DNA from: Clostridia bacterium
GTDB taxonomy: Bacteria > Bacillota > Clostridia > Oscillospirales > Acutalibacteraceae
DNA: 64,000 nucleotides
Assembly: GCA_017471765.1 (NCBI GenBank)
Contig: JAFURT010000015.1
Span: 59,269 to 123,268 of the forward strand
Direction: 5' to 3'
In this document: one piece after another, positions 26,660 to 33,778 of the stretch
How the letters are laid out: every line of letters begins with the position of its first letter
Position numbering within the stretch: the first letter of the stretch is position 1
Notes under the pieces: generated by a model
The model's database searches: none
Told to the model about the DNA's origin: nothing
What the model saw: the letters and a program-made list of their open reading frames with translations, nothing else
Position numbers and translations under genes: made by a program

Positions 26660-27764
26660 TTATAACGCTCTGGGACTGATTTTTCCCAATATGTACGATG
26701 AGGCGGTACGGGATTGCACCGCTATTCGGTCGATGGGCTCCCTGCCTTTCGGTGGCCGGTATCGGCTGATCGATTTTGTGCTGTCCAACATGGTCAACGC
26801 AGGCATCACCAAGGTAGGCGTTATCACCAAGAGTAATTACCAGTCCCTCATGGACCATCTGGGCTCCGGCAAGGCATGGGATCTGTCCCGTAAGCATGAG
26901 GGCCTGTATTTCCTGCCCCCCCGTAGTAGTGACGATGCCAAATACCAGGGGCGTATCAGTTCTTTGGCCGATGTGGTGGCGTTCCTCAAGCGTTCCAAGG
27001 AGGAACTGGTCATCCTGTCGGATTGCCACATGGTATCCAGCATGGACTATCGGGCGATGCTGAAAGCCCATGTGGAAAGCGGTGCCGATGTGACGGTGGC
27101 CTGCCGCCGCGGTGTGGTGCCGGCGCTGGCCGACATCCCGGTGCTGACGCTGGATGCGGCCTCCCGGGTGACGGATATGCTTATCGGCCGTATTTCGGAG
27201 GATGAGGCGGTCTACGGGGTCGGCACCTATGTGATGCGGAAGGATTGGCTGCTCCGCACCGTCACCGAGGCGGTAGCCCGCAACCTGTTGCATTTTGAGC
27301 GTGACATCCTTCAGCGTCACCTGAATGAGATGCACATCTGTGGCTATGAGGTGCCCTCGCTGGTGATGCCTATCTATTCGCTGGAGAGCTATTTTAACGC
27401 CAACCTGGCCCTGCTGGATGCGGATATCCGGGCCCAGCTGTTCCCCAAGAGCCGCCCGGTATACACCAAACTGCGGGATTGTGATCCGGTGCAGTATGGG
27501 CTCCACGCCCAGGTGACCAACTCCCTGGTGGCGGACGGCGCCCACATCGACGGTATAGTGACCAACTGCATTGTGTTCCGTGGTGTGAACATCAGCCGGG
27601 ATGCGGTGCTGGAAAACTGTGTGGTTATGCAGGATGTGACCGTGGGCGACCATTGTAAGTTAGGGTGTATCGTGGCGGACAAGAATGCGGTGTTCCGCAG
27701 CGGAAGCCGCCTGCAAGGATCGGAAAGCTACCCGGTGTATATCGCCAAGAACGCCATCGTATAA
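26652..27764 (+). CDS. glgD: Regulatory subunit of ADP-glucose pyrophosphorylase
   Basis: 370 residues from the ATG at 26652, which overlaps the end of glgC and follows GAGGAGG. It keeps the ADP-glucose pyrophosphorylase fold ([34 protein letters not shown]-terminal beta-helix) but lacks the GGxGxRL loop and the catalytic FDEKP and GYWKDVGT residues. That is typical of GlgD in Firmicutes, which modulates GlgC. Third gene of the glycogen operon, 12 bp before glgA. Confidence 0.95.
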   Translation: MRNYNALGLIFPNMYDEAVRDCTAIRSMGSLPFGGRYRLIDFVLSNMVNAGITKVGVITKSNYQSLMDHLGSGKAWDLSRKHEGLYFLPPRSSDDAKYQGRISSLADVVAFLKRSKEELVILSDCHMVSSMDYRAMLKAHVESGADVTVACRRGVVPALADIPVLTLDAASRVTDMLIGRISEDEAVYGVGTYVMRKDWLLRTVTEAVARNLLHFERDILQRHLNEMHICGYEVPSLVMPIYSLESYFNANLALLDADIRAQLFPKSRPVYTKLRDCDPVQYGLHAQVTNSLVADGAHIDGIVTNCIVFRGVNISRDAVLENCVVMQDVTVGDHCKLGCIVADKNAVFRSGSRLQGSESYPVYIAKNAIV

Positions 27765-27776
27765 GGAGGGAATTCC

Positions 27777-29201
27777 ATGAAAGTATTGTATGTAGCCAGT
27801 GAAGCACTACCCTTTGCCGCCTCCGGCGGCCTGGCCGATGTGGCCGGCTCACTGCCGAAAGCCATGCGTACCCGTCTGGTCGGGTGCCGGGTAGTGTTGC
27901 CACTGTATGAGAGCGTCCCCCAGGAGCTTCGGGAAAATATGACCTTTCTGACCAGCCTGTCGGTGCCGGTGGCCTGGCGACGGCAGTATTGCGGTGTGTT
28001 TGAGGCCAAGCACAATGGGGTCATCTATTATCTGCTGGATAATCAGTATTATTTCAAGCGGCAGGGGATGTACGGCCACTACGATGATGCCGAGCGCTTT
28101 GCCTTTTTCTCCCGGGCGGTGCTGGAGATGTTGCCCTACATCGGCTTCAAGCCGGATATCATCCACGCCAATGACTGGCAGTCGGCGCTGGTGCCGCTGT
28201 ATTATAGCCTGTTTTATGCCAACCGGGAGGGCTTCGAGGGCATCAAAACCGTGCTGACCATCCACAACATCCAGTACCAGGGCAAATATGGCATGGAACT
28301 GATGGAGGATGTTCTGGGACTGCCCCAGGAGGCCCTGTCTATGGTGGAGTTTGACGGCTGTGTCAACTTCCTGAAGGCGGGCATTGAGGCGGCAAACCGG
28401 GTCACCACCGTCAGCCCTACGTATGCGGAGGAAATTCTTGACCCCTGGTTCTCCTGGGGGCTGGATCCCATCCTGCAGGCCCGCAGTTGGAAACTGCAGG
28501 GCATCCTCAACGGCATCGATATCGACGGCTATAACCCGGAGACCGATCCCCAACTGTGGCAGAACTACACGGTGGATACGGTGGCAGAGGGCAAGGCGGC
28601 CAACAAGAAGGCTCTGCAGGAGCGTCTTGGCCTGCCGGTGCGGGAGGATGTGCCGCTGATTGGCATGGTCACCCGGCTGGCCTCCCACAAGGGCCTGGAT
28701 CTGGTGAAATACATCACCGATGACCTGATGACACGGGATGTCCAATTTGTTATTCTCGGCTCCGGCGAGTGGGTGTACGAAAACTTCTTCCGTGACCTGC
28801 AGCAGAAGTACCCGGAGAAGTTCTGCTATTGCTTCGGCTTCGTGCCGGAGCTGGCCCGGAAGATTTACGCCGGTGCGGATATTTTCCTTATGCCCTCCAA
28901 GAGTGAGCCCTGTGGCCTGGCGCAGATGGTGGCCAGCCGCTACGGCACACTGCCCATTGTCCGGGAAACCGGCGGCCTGAAGGACAGCATCATAGATTGC
29001 GGCGAAGAGGGAGGCTTCGGCTTCACCTTCAAGACCTACAACGCCGGGGATATGCTGGCGGCGATTGACCGGGCGCTGGGCGCTTACGCCAATAAGGGCG
29101 ACCTGGCACTGCTCCGTCAGCGGTGCATGACTCAGGATTTCAGTTGGGGACGCTCCGCTAATGAGTATATCCGGATGTATAAGGCCATGCTAAAGGAATG
29201 A
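27777..29201 (+). CDS. glgA: Glycogen synthase (ADP-glucose type, GT5)
   Basis: 474 residues, normal GT5 length; ATG after AAGGAGGG. N-terminal MKVLYVASEALPFAASGGLADVAG is the GT5 signature, though the lysine of the usual K-T/S-G-G-L motif is Ala15. The second Rossmann half is normal: GMVTRLASHKGLDL and SKSEPCGLAQMVASRYG with the catalytic-loop glutamate. Elongates alpha-1,4-glucan from ADP-glucose. Last gene of the glgBCDA operon; no phosphorylase follows. Confidence 0.95.
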   Translation: MKVLYVASEALPFAASGGLADVAGSLPKAMRTRLVGCRVVLPLYESVPQELRENMTFLTSLSVPVAWRRQYCGVFEAKHNGVIYYLLDNQYYFKRQGMYGHYDDAERFAFFSRAVLEMLPYIGFKPDIIHANDWQSALVPLYYSLFYANREGFEGIKTVLTIHNIQYQGKYGMELMEDVLGLPQEALSMVEFDGCVNFLKAGIEAANRVTTVSPTYAEEILDPWFSWGLDPILQARSWKLQGILNGIDIDGYNPETDPQLWQNYTVDTVAEGKAANKKALQERLGLPVREDVPLIGMVTRLASHKGLDLVKYITDDLMTRDVQFVILGSGEWVYENFFRDLQQKYPEKFCYCFGFVPELARKIYAGADIFLMPSKSEPCGLAQMVASRYGTLPIVRETGGLKDSIIDCGEEGGFGFTFKTYNAGDMLAAIDRALGAYANKGDLALLRQRCMTQDFSWGRSANEYIRMYKAMLKE

Positions 29202-29230
29202 TGCGGTTCCGCATCTAAGAATTGCTACGT

Positions 29231-29269
29231 TTATAATCGCCCCTCGGTTATACCGAGGGGCGATTATAA
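29231..29269 (+). terminator. Terminator hairpin of the glycogen operon
   Basis: Long stem AATCGCCCCTCGG/CCGAGGGGCGATT flanked by TTATA/TATAA, 29 bp past glgA; no pure T-tail. Confidence 0.75.
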
Positions 29270-29271
29270 TA

Positions 29272-29303
29272 AACAATCCCTCCGCAGCTGCGGAGGGATT
29301 GTT
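29272..29303 (-). terminator. Terminator hairpin of rhaA
   Basis: Palindrome AATCCCTCCGCAG/CTGCGGAGGGATT, followed on the minus strand by TGTTTATT; 14 bp past the rhaA stop. Confidence 0.75.
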
Positions 29304-29316
29304 ACATATCTTCTGA

Positions 29317-30573
29317 TTAATTTCTCTGAGACAGCACGTCAGCCTCATACTGCTTAACGGTGGCAAACCACTCGCCATCAGCAGGGACACCGCACTCACG
29401 GCAGTACTGCTCCCAAATCTCGCCGAAGGGCATAGTCTTCAGCTCCTCCTGCAGTACCATCAGCTCGGACCAGTTGCCGGCATTCTGCAGGGCGGAGTAG
29501 TCGGGGGTGATCAGCGCCATCAGCAGGGCCTTCTGCACGTTGCGGAAGCCCACCGTCCAGGCGGAAATGCGGTTAATAGAGGCGTCGAAATAATCCAGCG
29601 CCATATCCACACGGCCGTCCAGACCGCCACAGCGGACGATCTCCTTGCAGATCTCCTTGGTCTCATCATCCAACAGCACCACATGGTCGCTGTCCCAACG
29701 GATGGGGCGGGTGATGTGCAGAGCAATCTCCGGGAAGAAGGCCAGCAGAGCCGGAATCTTGTCAGACACCACCTCGGTGGGGTGGTAGTGGCCGTTGTCC
29801 ATCAGGGGGATGCACTTATCCTTGTTGGCGGCGGCGTAGGTGAGGGAGAACTCCGCACTGCCTACGGTGTAGGCCTCTACGCCGATACCGAATACCTTGC
29901 TCTCCACACAGGGCTTGACCTTGTTGAAGTCGAACGGCTCGGCCAGGATGGCGTCGATGGACTCTTTATAACGAACACGGGGGCCCATGCGGTCGGCAGG
30001 AATATCCTTAAAGCCGTCGCCGGTCCAGATGTTCATCACGCAGGGCTGACCCAGCTCTTCTGCGATGTACTGGGAGATGCGGATACAGGCACGGCCGTGG
30101 TCGATCCAGAAGCGGCGAGTCTCCTCGTTGGGGCTGGCCAGGGTCAGAGGATCGCACTTGGGATGGGAGAAGAAGGTGGGGTTGAAGTCACAACCCAGGC
30201 CACGCTCCTTGCAGAAATCCACCCATTTCTTGAAATGCTTGGGCTCCAGCTTGTCCCGGTCAACCCAGCCGCCGTTCTCCTCGTCGAAGATAGCATAGCA
30301 GGCGTGGAGATTCATCTTTTTGGTACCGGGGCACAGGGACATCACCAGGTCCAGGTCGGCCATCAGCTCCTCGGGGGTGCGGGCACGGCCGGGATAGTTG
30401 CCGGTGGTCTGGATACCGCCGGTAAGGGGCTTGTCCGGATCGGTGTCGAAGCCGCGGACGTCATCTCCCTGCCAGCAGTGCAGGGAAACCGGGGCGGCCT
30501 TCAGGCGGGCGATGGCGGCATCGGTATCGATGCCAATAGCGGCATATTTTGCCTTTGCTTCAGCGTAACTCAT
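29317..30573 (-). CDS. rhaA: L-rhamnose isomerase
   Basis: 418 residues, standard for RhaA. Family marks: SLHCWQGDDVRGFD near 32, GGIQTTGNYPG, the metal-site region KMNLHACYAIFDEENGG and MDNGHYHPTE, and WDSDHVVLLDDE. Converts L-rhamnose to L-rhamnulose in the cytosol using a divalent metal. Start fixed by AAGGAGG upstream of ATG 30573. It stands alone: no rhamnulokinase, aldolase, mutarotase or regulator is nearby, so the rest of the pathway must be elsewhere. Confidence 0.96.
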   Translation of the reverse strand: MSYAEAKAKYAAIGIDTDAAIARLKAAPVSLHCWQGDDVRGFDTDPDKPLTGGIQTTGNYPGRARTPEELMADLDLVMSLCPGTKKMNLHACYAIFDEENGGWVDRDKLEPKHFKKWVDFCKERGLGCDFNPTFFSHPKCDPLTLASPNEETRRFWIDHGRACIRISQYIAEELGQPCVMNIWTGDGFKDIPADRMGPRVRYKESIDAILAEPFDFNKVKPCVESKVFGIGVEAYTVGSAEFSLTYAAANKDKCIPLMDNGHYHPTEVVSDKIPALLAFFPEIALHITRPIRWDSDHVVLLDDETKEICKEIVRCGGLDGRVDMALDYFDASINRISAWTVGFRNVQKALLMALITPDYSALQNAGNWSELMVLQEELKTMPFGEIWEQYCRECGVPADGEWFATVKQYEADVLSQRN

Positions 30574-30619
30574 ATGTATGTACCTCCTTGAATGTTACAG
30601 GAAAAACTTTCTACCCGTT

Positions 30620-30648
30620 AGTATACCATAGTTTTGCGTATGTTGCAA
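30620..30648 (-). promoter_or_regulatory. Sigma-A promoter of rhaA
   Basis: Minus strand TTGCAA (30643-30648), 17-bp spacer, TATACT (30620-30625). Confidence 0.75.
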
Positions 30649-30696
30649 GGGGGAAAATCAAAAGGGATGAGGGTTTGTTTCCGTGGAAAAAAGCAC

Positions 30697-30724
30697 GCCC
30701 CGCCTTGCGAGTGCAAGGCGGGGC
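30697..30724 (-). repeat. Copy A of the accessory-island repeat: terminator hairpin only
   Basis: CCCCGCCTTGC-loop-GCAAGGCGGGG, the same hairpin as in repeats B, D and E, here without the promoter half. On the minus strand it is followed by GTGCTTTTTT and would terminate the 30770 gene. Confidence 0.85.
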
Positions 30725-30769
30725 TTTTGGGGAGGCTAACTTGGGAAAGGATCGTCTTCGTATCCGTTG

Positions 30770-31180
30770 CTAATCGTTAAAACATTCTTGATAAATAGCA
30801 ATTAGGCGTTTAATGTGTTTTGCACCAAAATAATAAAAATCCGTGTCATAAATTAAGTTACCAGAAGGTGGGTCTGAAAAAATAAAATGCACAAATGATT
30901 TTCCGTTGAAATAAGTACACATATCTTTGTCAGCATCCTTTTTATGCATCACGCAAAGGTAACTATTACCATATTTATGAGATTCATCCAAACGATTGAC
31001 GGCTTCAAGTATACTGTCCAAATTGGGCGGAGTATCGCAGTTGTCACAAAACAGCAAGTAACAAACTGGTTTTTTCTTGCTTACCAAAAACAAAGAAAAA
31101 ACTGTTTCTGATATCGGAATGCTCTTTGTTTCATATTGTTCAGATAGCTTAGTCAAGTAGAGTTGAGACAATTCACTCAT
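30770..31180 (-). CDS. Unrecognised small protein, candidate immunity protein
   Basis: 136 residues; its ATG overlaps by ATGA the stop of an Rhs-tip-like fragment upstream, and GGGAG lies ahead. AT-rich codons unlike the surrounding core genes. No signal peptide or membrane segment; mixed alpha/beta character with clustered cysteines (LLFCDNCDTPP). I recognise no family. Its position directly after an Rhs C-terminal remnant, in the usual toxin-then-immunity order, is the only basis for calling it an immunity candidate. Confidence 0.7.
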   Translation of the reverse strand: MSELSQLYLTKLSEQYETKSIPISETVFSLFLVSKKKPVCYLLFCDNCDTPPNLDSILEAVNRLDESHKYGNSYLCVMHKKDADKDMCTYFNGKSFVHFIFSDPPSGNLIYDTDFYYFGAKHIKRLIAIYQECFND

Positions 31181-31377
31181 GCTTTCTTTCTCCCTTTGAA
31201 ATGTTTCTCAGCAAGTGTAATCAAATAACTAATTATTGCCCCTATACCTGTTTGGGCGATAAGTTTCTTTCCATAAGACTTAGTAAAAAAAGAGGCAACA
31301 TGGCGAGGCTGTAGCCACCCACCATTGATAAAGACCAATTTGCTGCCAACATAATTTCCAATACAAGTTGAAACAGT
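31177..31377 (-). pseudogene. Orphan C-terminal fragment of an Rhs-type toxin
   Basis: An open stretch of about 67 codons (YVGSKLVFINGGWLQPRHVA, then SFFTKSYGKKLIAQTGIGA, ending KGRKKA) begins directly at the edge of repeat B and ends by ATGA overlap with the 30770 gene. There is no start codon of its own; the only in-frame ATG lies inside the -10 box of repeat B. The W-x-x-P-R/K...SxFxxKYxKxxxxQT pattern resembles what I recall of Clostridial Rhs tips, and YVGS also occurs in the tip of the intact Rhs at 33779. Best read as a displaced, truncated tip left with its immunity gene. Confidence 0.5.
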
Positions 31378-31490
31378 ACACAGGGGACGGTTCTGCGTGT
31401 TTTTTGCCGCCCTTGTGGTTGTAATCATACTCCTTTGCCGCCAAAAAGTCAAGAAAAGGAAAACCCCGCCTTGCGAAATGCAAGGCGGGG
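31378..31490 (-). repeat. Repeat B: terminator plus promoter module
   Basis: About 113 bp nearly identical to repeats D and E. On the minus strand: GC hairpin (31464-31490), T-rich tail, -35, -10, then a conserved segment to the GGGGACGGTTCT core (complement). It separates the 31551 lipoprotein gene from the Rhs-tip fragment and 30770 gene. Confidence 0.88.
31424..31452 (-). promoter_or_regulatory. Promoter inside repeat B
   Basis: Minus strand TTGACT (31447-31452), 17-bp spacer, TATGAT (31424-31429), directed toward the tip fragment and 30770 gene. Confidence 0.7.
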
Positions 31491-31550
31491 CAGGGGTGTT
31501 GTTTTTGTCAACACAAGAGAGCATCCTCTTGCGTTGTGGGGAAATTTGCG

Positions 31551-31940
31551 TTACTGCTTAATAAAATGCAACTTTTCATATATACCGTTGAACAGCGTAT
31601 CGTCTTTCGTATTAACAGTGACCGTAAAGTCCTCCCACCGGTAATCTGCATCCCCATCAATTTGCCTGCCATCAGCCAACGTGAAATATACGCCAGAACC
31701 ATAGGTAAACAGAATGTCACACTCCAGCAATTTGCCATCTACGCATATTTTGCACACAGGGTCAAGAGGCTCCATTCCGTCTTCCTTGTATCCTTCTGGT
31801 ACAGTTATAATAATGTATGGCTCTTGGCATATCCATTCAGACGGAACCTGATTAGGAGGCCTAGTTTCAGATTGATACACGCAACCAGATAACAAAAAAG
31901 AGAGGCAAATGACACCTATGACTAGCAAGCGACGAATCAC
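31551..31940 (-). CDS. Small lipoprotein of unknown function in the Rhs island
   Basis: 129 residues from GTG 31940 (MIRRLLVIGVICLSFLLSGC); TTG 31952 and GTG 31949 are alternatives too close to the AAGAAGGG site. Clear lipobox LLSGC. The mature part is acidic and beta-rich (YIIITVPEGYKEDGMEP; VYFTLADGRQIDGDADYRWEDFTVTV). AT-rich. I do not recognise it. A membrane-anchored outer-face immunity or accessory protein for the Rhs system is a guess from location. After its stop a hairpin (CAACGCAAGAG/CTCTCTTGTGTTG) precedes repeat B. Confidence 0.7.
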   Translation of the reverse strand: MIRRLLVIGVICLSFLLSGCVYQSETRPPNQVPSEWICQEPYIIITVPEGYKEDGMEPLDPVCKICVDGKLLECDILFTYGSGVYFTLADGRQIDGDADYRWEDFTVTVNTKDDTLFNGIYEKLHFIKQ

Positions 31941-31995
31941 AATTACCACCAACCCTTCTTACCCGCAACGCCCCAAATAAAACACTGATTCATAA

Positions 31996-32056
31996 GACAG
32001 GGGACGGTTCTCTGCCTTAAGCGCTATTTTTAACACAAGAGAACCGTTCCCTTGTC
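31996..32056. repeat. Repeat C: REP-like hairpin only
   Basis: GACAGGGGACGGTTCTCT at 31996 and its near inverted copy AGAGAACCGTTCCCTTGTC ending at 32056, separated by about 24 nt. It carries the GGGGACGGTTCT core of B, D and E but neither the GC terminator nor the promoter. Confidence 0.8.
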
Positions 32057-32059
32057 TCC

Positions 32060-32356
32060 TTAGAAATACAAAACTGGCATTTCTAATTCAAGTTTTAAGA
32101 CTGATGTTTGAATAATACAAGCTTTTTCTGCACAATCAAACAAATGTACTTTGTTGAGATACTCAACAAAAGCATTGCTGTCAAAAGAAACAGCTTGCTT
32201 TTTACCATTTATGCAAAGCCAATAACCATGATCATTTGTTTTGTCGTATAACCATTTATCGAACTGTCGCCTGATTTTTTCGATATTTTTTGCAATATCT
32301 TTTGGTACTGCAATAATATCATAATAGTAAGTGAAATGAAGTGCTATTTTCCTCAT
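32060..32356 (-). CDS. Unrecognised small protein of the Rhs island
   Basis: 98 residues; ATG at 32356 follows AGAGGAAC. A longer frame reading up into repeat D is not credible because it passes through the repeat's own promoter and terminator. Soluble, mixed charge, aromatic N-terminus (MRKIALHFTYYYDIIAVP) then DKWLYDKTNDHGYWLCINGK. Family unknown. Driven by the promoter in repeat D, so expressed separately from rhs; candidate orphan immunity gene by position only. Confidence 0.65.
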   Translation of the reverse strand: MRKIALHFTYYYDIIAVPKDIAKNIEKIRRQFDKWLYDKTNDHGYWLCINGKKQAVSFDSNAFVEYLNKVHLFDCAEKACIIQTSVLKLELEMPVLYF

Positions 32357-32390
32357 ATAGTTCCTCTTCTTCCTGGTTACCAAAACAAGA

Positions 32391-32520
32391 AAAACACATG
32401 CCCCAGAACACAGGGGACGGTTCTGTGTGTTTTTTGCCGTCCTTGTGGTTGTAATCATACTCCTTCGCCGCCAAAATGTCAAGAAAAGGAAAACCCCGCC
32501 TTGCGGGTGCAAGGCGGGGG
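32391..32520 (-). repeat. Repeat D: terminator plus promoter module
   Basis: Copy of B and E with an extra shared flank AAAACACATGCCCCAGAA. GC hairpin at 32494-32519, promoter, GGGGACGGTTCT core near 32413. Lies between the 32575 and 32060 genes. Confidence 0.88.
32454..32482 (-). promoter_or_regulatory. Promoter inside repeat D
   Basis: Minus strand TTGACA (32477-32482), 17-bp spacer, TATGAT (32454-32459). Confidence 0.72.
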
Positions 32521-32574
32521 CAAGATAGCGCAGGAACGAAAACAAAAGACTTCCTTTTGCGTTCGTTTTGGTTG

Positions 32575-33039
32575 TTAGTGAGCAAGAGTAGAAATTAGGA
32601 CTTCTCCTGTTTCAACATCAAACACCAAAAGTCCAATTTCACCACCAATTTGATTGCGGTCTTTAAACATTCCATGCACAACCCATGCGTTGGCATTTTC
32701 ATTTAAGCAAACAAGAACATGATTATCGTATGTCCAGTTATTATATAGTTGATTGAGAGCTAACGCACCTTGATAAGCTGCCGTCTTTGCTGAAAAAGTA
32801 GGAGTTATCGGTGGAATATCACTCTTACCATACTGTTCCACCATACTTTGCCTAGACATAACAGAAAAATCATGTCCGTTTTCGCAAATCAAACAAGATT
32901 TCCCCTTTGGATACTCATAAATTTTAAAGTCGCCCATATTAGAAAAGGATTGCACATCATTTTTTAGAATTAACCATAAAAGGCAACCGCTCATAAAAAC
33001 CAGAACAATAATTAGTGATATCAATTTTAATTTTGTCAT
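32575..33039 (-). CDS. Signal-anchored protein resembling NTF2-fold immunity proteins
   Basis: 154 residues from ATG 33039 (8 nt after AGGAGG; the ATG at 33045 is too close). N-terminal hydrophobic segment with a lipobox-like SGC. The C-terminal half has an alanine-rich helix (KTAAYQGALALNQLYNNW) and then the strand pattern AWVVHGMFKD...GGEIGLLVFDVETGEVLI, which recalls the NTF2-fold immunity family found next to polymorphic toxins. That match is from memory of the family pattern, not a search. Transcribed from the repeat E promoter. Confidence 0.72.
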   Translation of the reverse strand: MTKLKLISLIIVLVFMSGCLLWLILKNDVQSFSNMGDFKIYEYPKGKSCLICENGHDFSVMSRQSMVEQYGKSDIPPITPTFSAKTAAYQGALALNQLYNNWTYDNHVLVCLNENANAWVVHGMFKDRNQIGGEIGLLVFDVETGEVLISTLAH

Positions 33040-33146
33040 GCCCATGTCCTCCTATTTGATATCAATATTCTGTATCCAAAGAATCTGGATAGTAAAGTCT
33101 GTTGGACGTGCAAAAGGAATATTTTTGGCAAAATTGGATTTTTCAA

Positions 33147-33274
33147 AAAACACATGCCCCAGAAACAGGGGACGGTTCTGCGTGTTTTTTGCCGCCCTTG
33201 TGGTTGTAATCATACCCCTTTCTCGCCAAAATGTCAAGAAAAGCAAGCCCCGCCTTGCAGGAGCAAGGCGGGGC
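33147..33274 (-). repeat. Repeat E: terminator plus promoter module
   Basis: Copy of B and D: flank AAAACACATGCCCCAGAA, GGGGACGGTTCT core near 33168, promoter, GC hairpin 33247-33274. A detached inverted arm, AGAACCGTCCCCTTGT, lies at 33303-33331, so the whole unit is bounded by inverted ends. Confidence 0.88.
33209..33237 (-). promoter_or_regulatory. Promoter inside repeat E
   Basis: Minus strand TTGACA (33232-33237), 17-bp spacer, TATGAT (33209-33214). Confidence 0.72.
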
Positions 33275-33341
33275 GAGAGATGGTTAACATAGAGAGTTAG
33301 TTTGTCAACACAAGAGAACCGTCCCCTTGTCTTTTCCTTGA

Positions 33342-33758
33342 TTATTCCTCAACATCAAGTAGTATTTGCGAATATTTTGAATAAACAATTTTTGCATGTG
33401 CAGAACTTTCATTTTGCGGAATAATAGGACGAATTTTCAAGATAAGATTATCACCATTTTGATTCGTAAAATACATTCGATCACGATCTGTTGTAAAACT
33501 GCCAGTATCAGATAAAAAAGTTTTTTGATTCAAATCGGTTTGGATATTGTAAATCTCATAACTTGTCAATCCAATTAGTATCAGGGAAACAACTGCTAAA
33601 AACACACACAATATATTTTTGACCAGTTGAGTAACGGTATCCTGTTCGAACAACAATTTTTTTAGAAAATAATACGCCACTGGCAATAGTGCAATATATA
33701 TCACAATAATTATGATATCAGTTATCATATAGCGCTTTAGCACTACATCATATGTCAT
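33342..33758 (-). CDS. Two-span membrane protein, candidate immunity partner of the Rhs tip
   Basis: 138 residues, ATG 33758 after GAGGTG, 20 bp past the rhs stop, so co-transcribed with rhs. Two membrane segments (about 13-33 and 46-66) are followed by a soluble C-terminal domain of about 70 residues. No family recognised. Its AT-rich composition matches the tip of the Rhs protein rather than its body. Immediate downstream position plus membrane location fit an immunity protein against a membrane-active toxin; this is inference. Confidence 0.75.
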   Translation of the reverse strand: MTYDVVLKRYMITDIIIIVIYIALLPVAYYFLKKLLFEQDTVTQLVKNILCVFLAVVSLILIGLTSYEIYNIQTDLNQKTFLSDTGSFTTDRDRMYFTNQNGDNLILKIRPIIPQNESSAHAKIVYSKYSQILLDVEE

Positions 33759-33778
33759 ATAAAAGCACCTCTTTCTCT

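Noticed and set aside
29231-29303. Two adjacent palindromes as an attachment site or CRISPR-like repeat
   Set aside because: They are different sequences, each placed just past a stop codon of convergent genes, which fits terminators.
31424-33246. Recurrent peptide MITTTRAAKNTQNRPL encoded in repeats B, D and E
   Set aside because: The similarity is only due to the repeat's DNA identity, and its ATG is part of the -10 box, so it would not be transcribed with a ribosome binding site.
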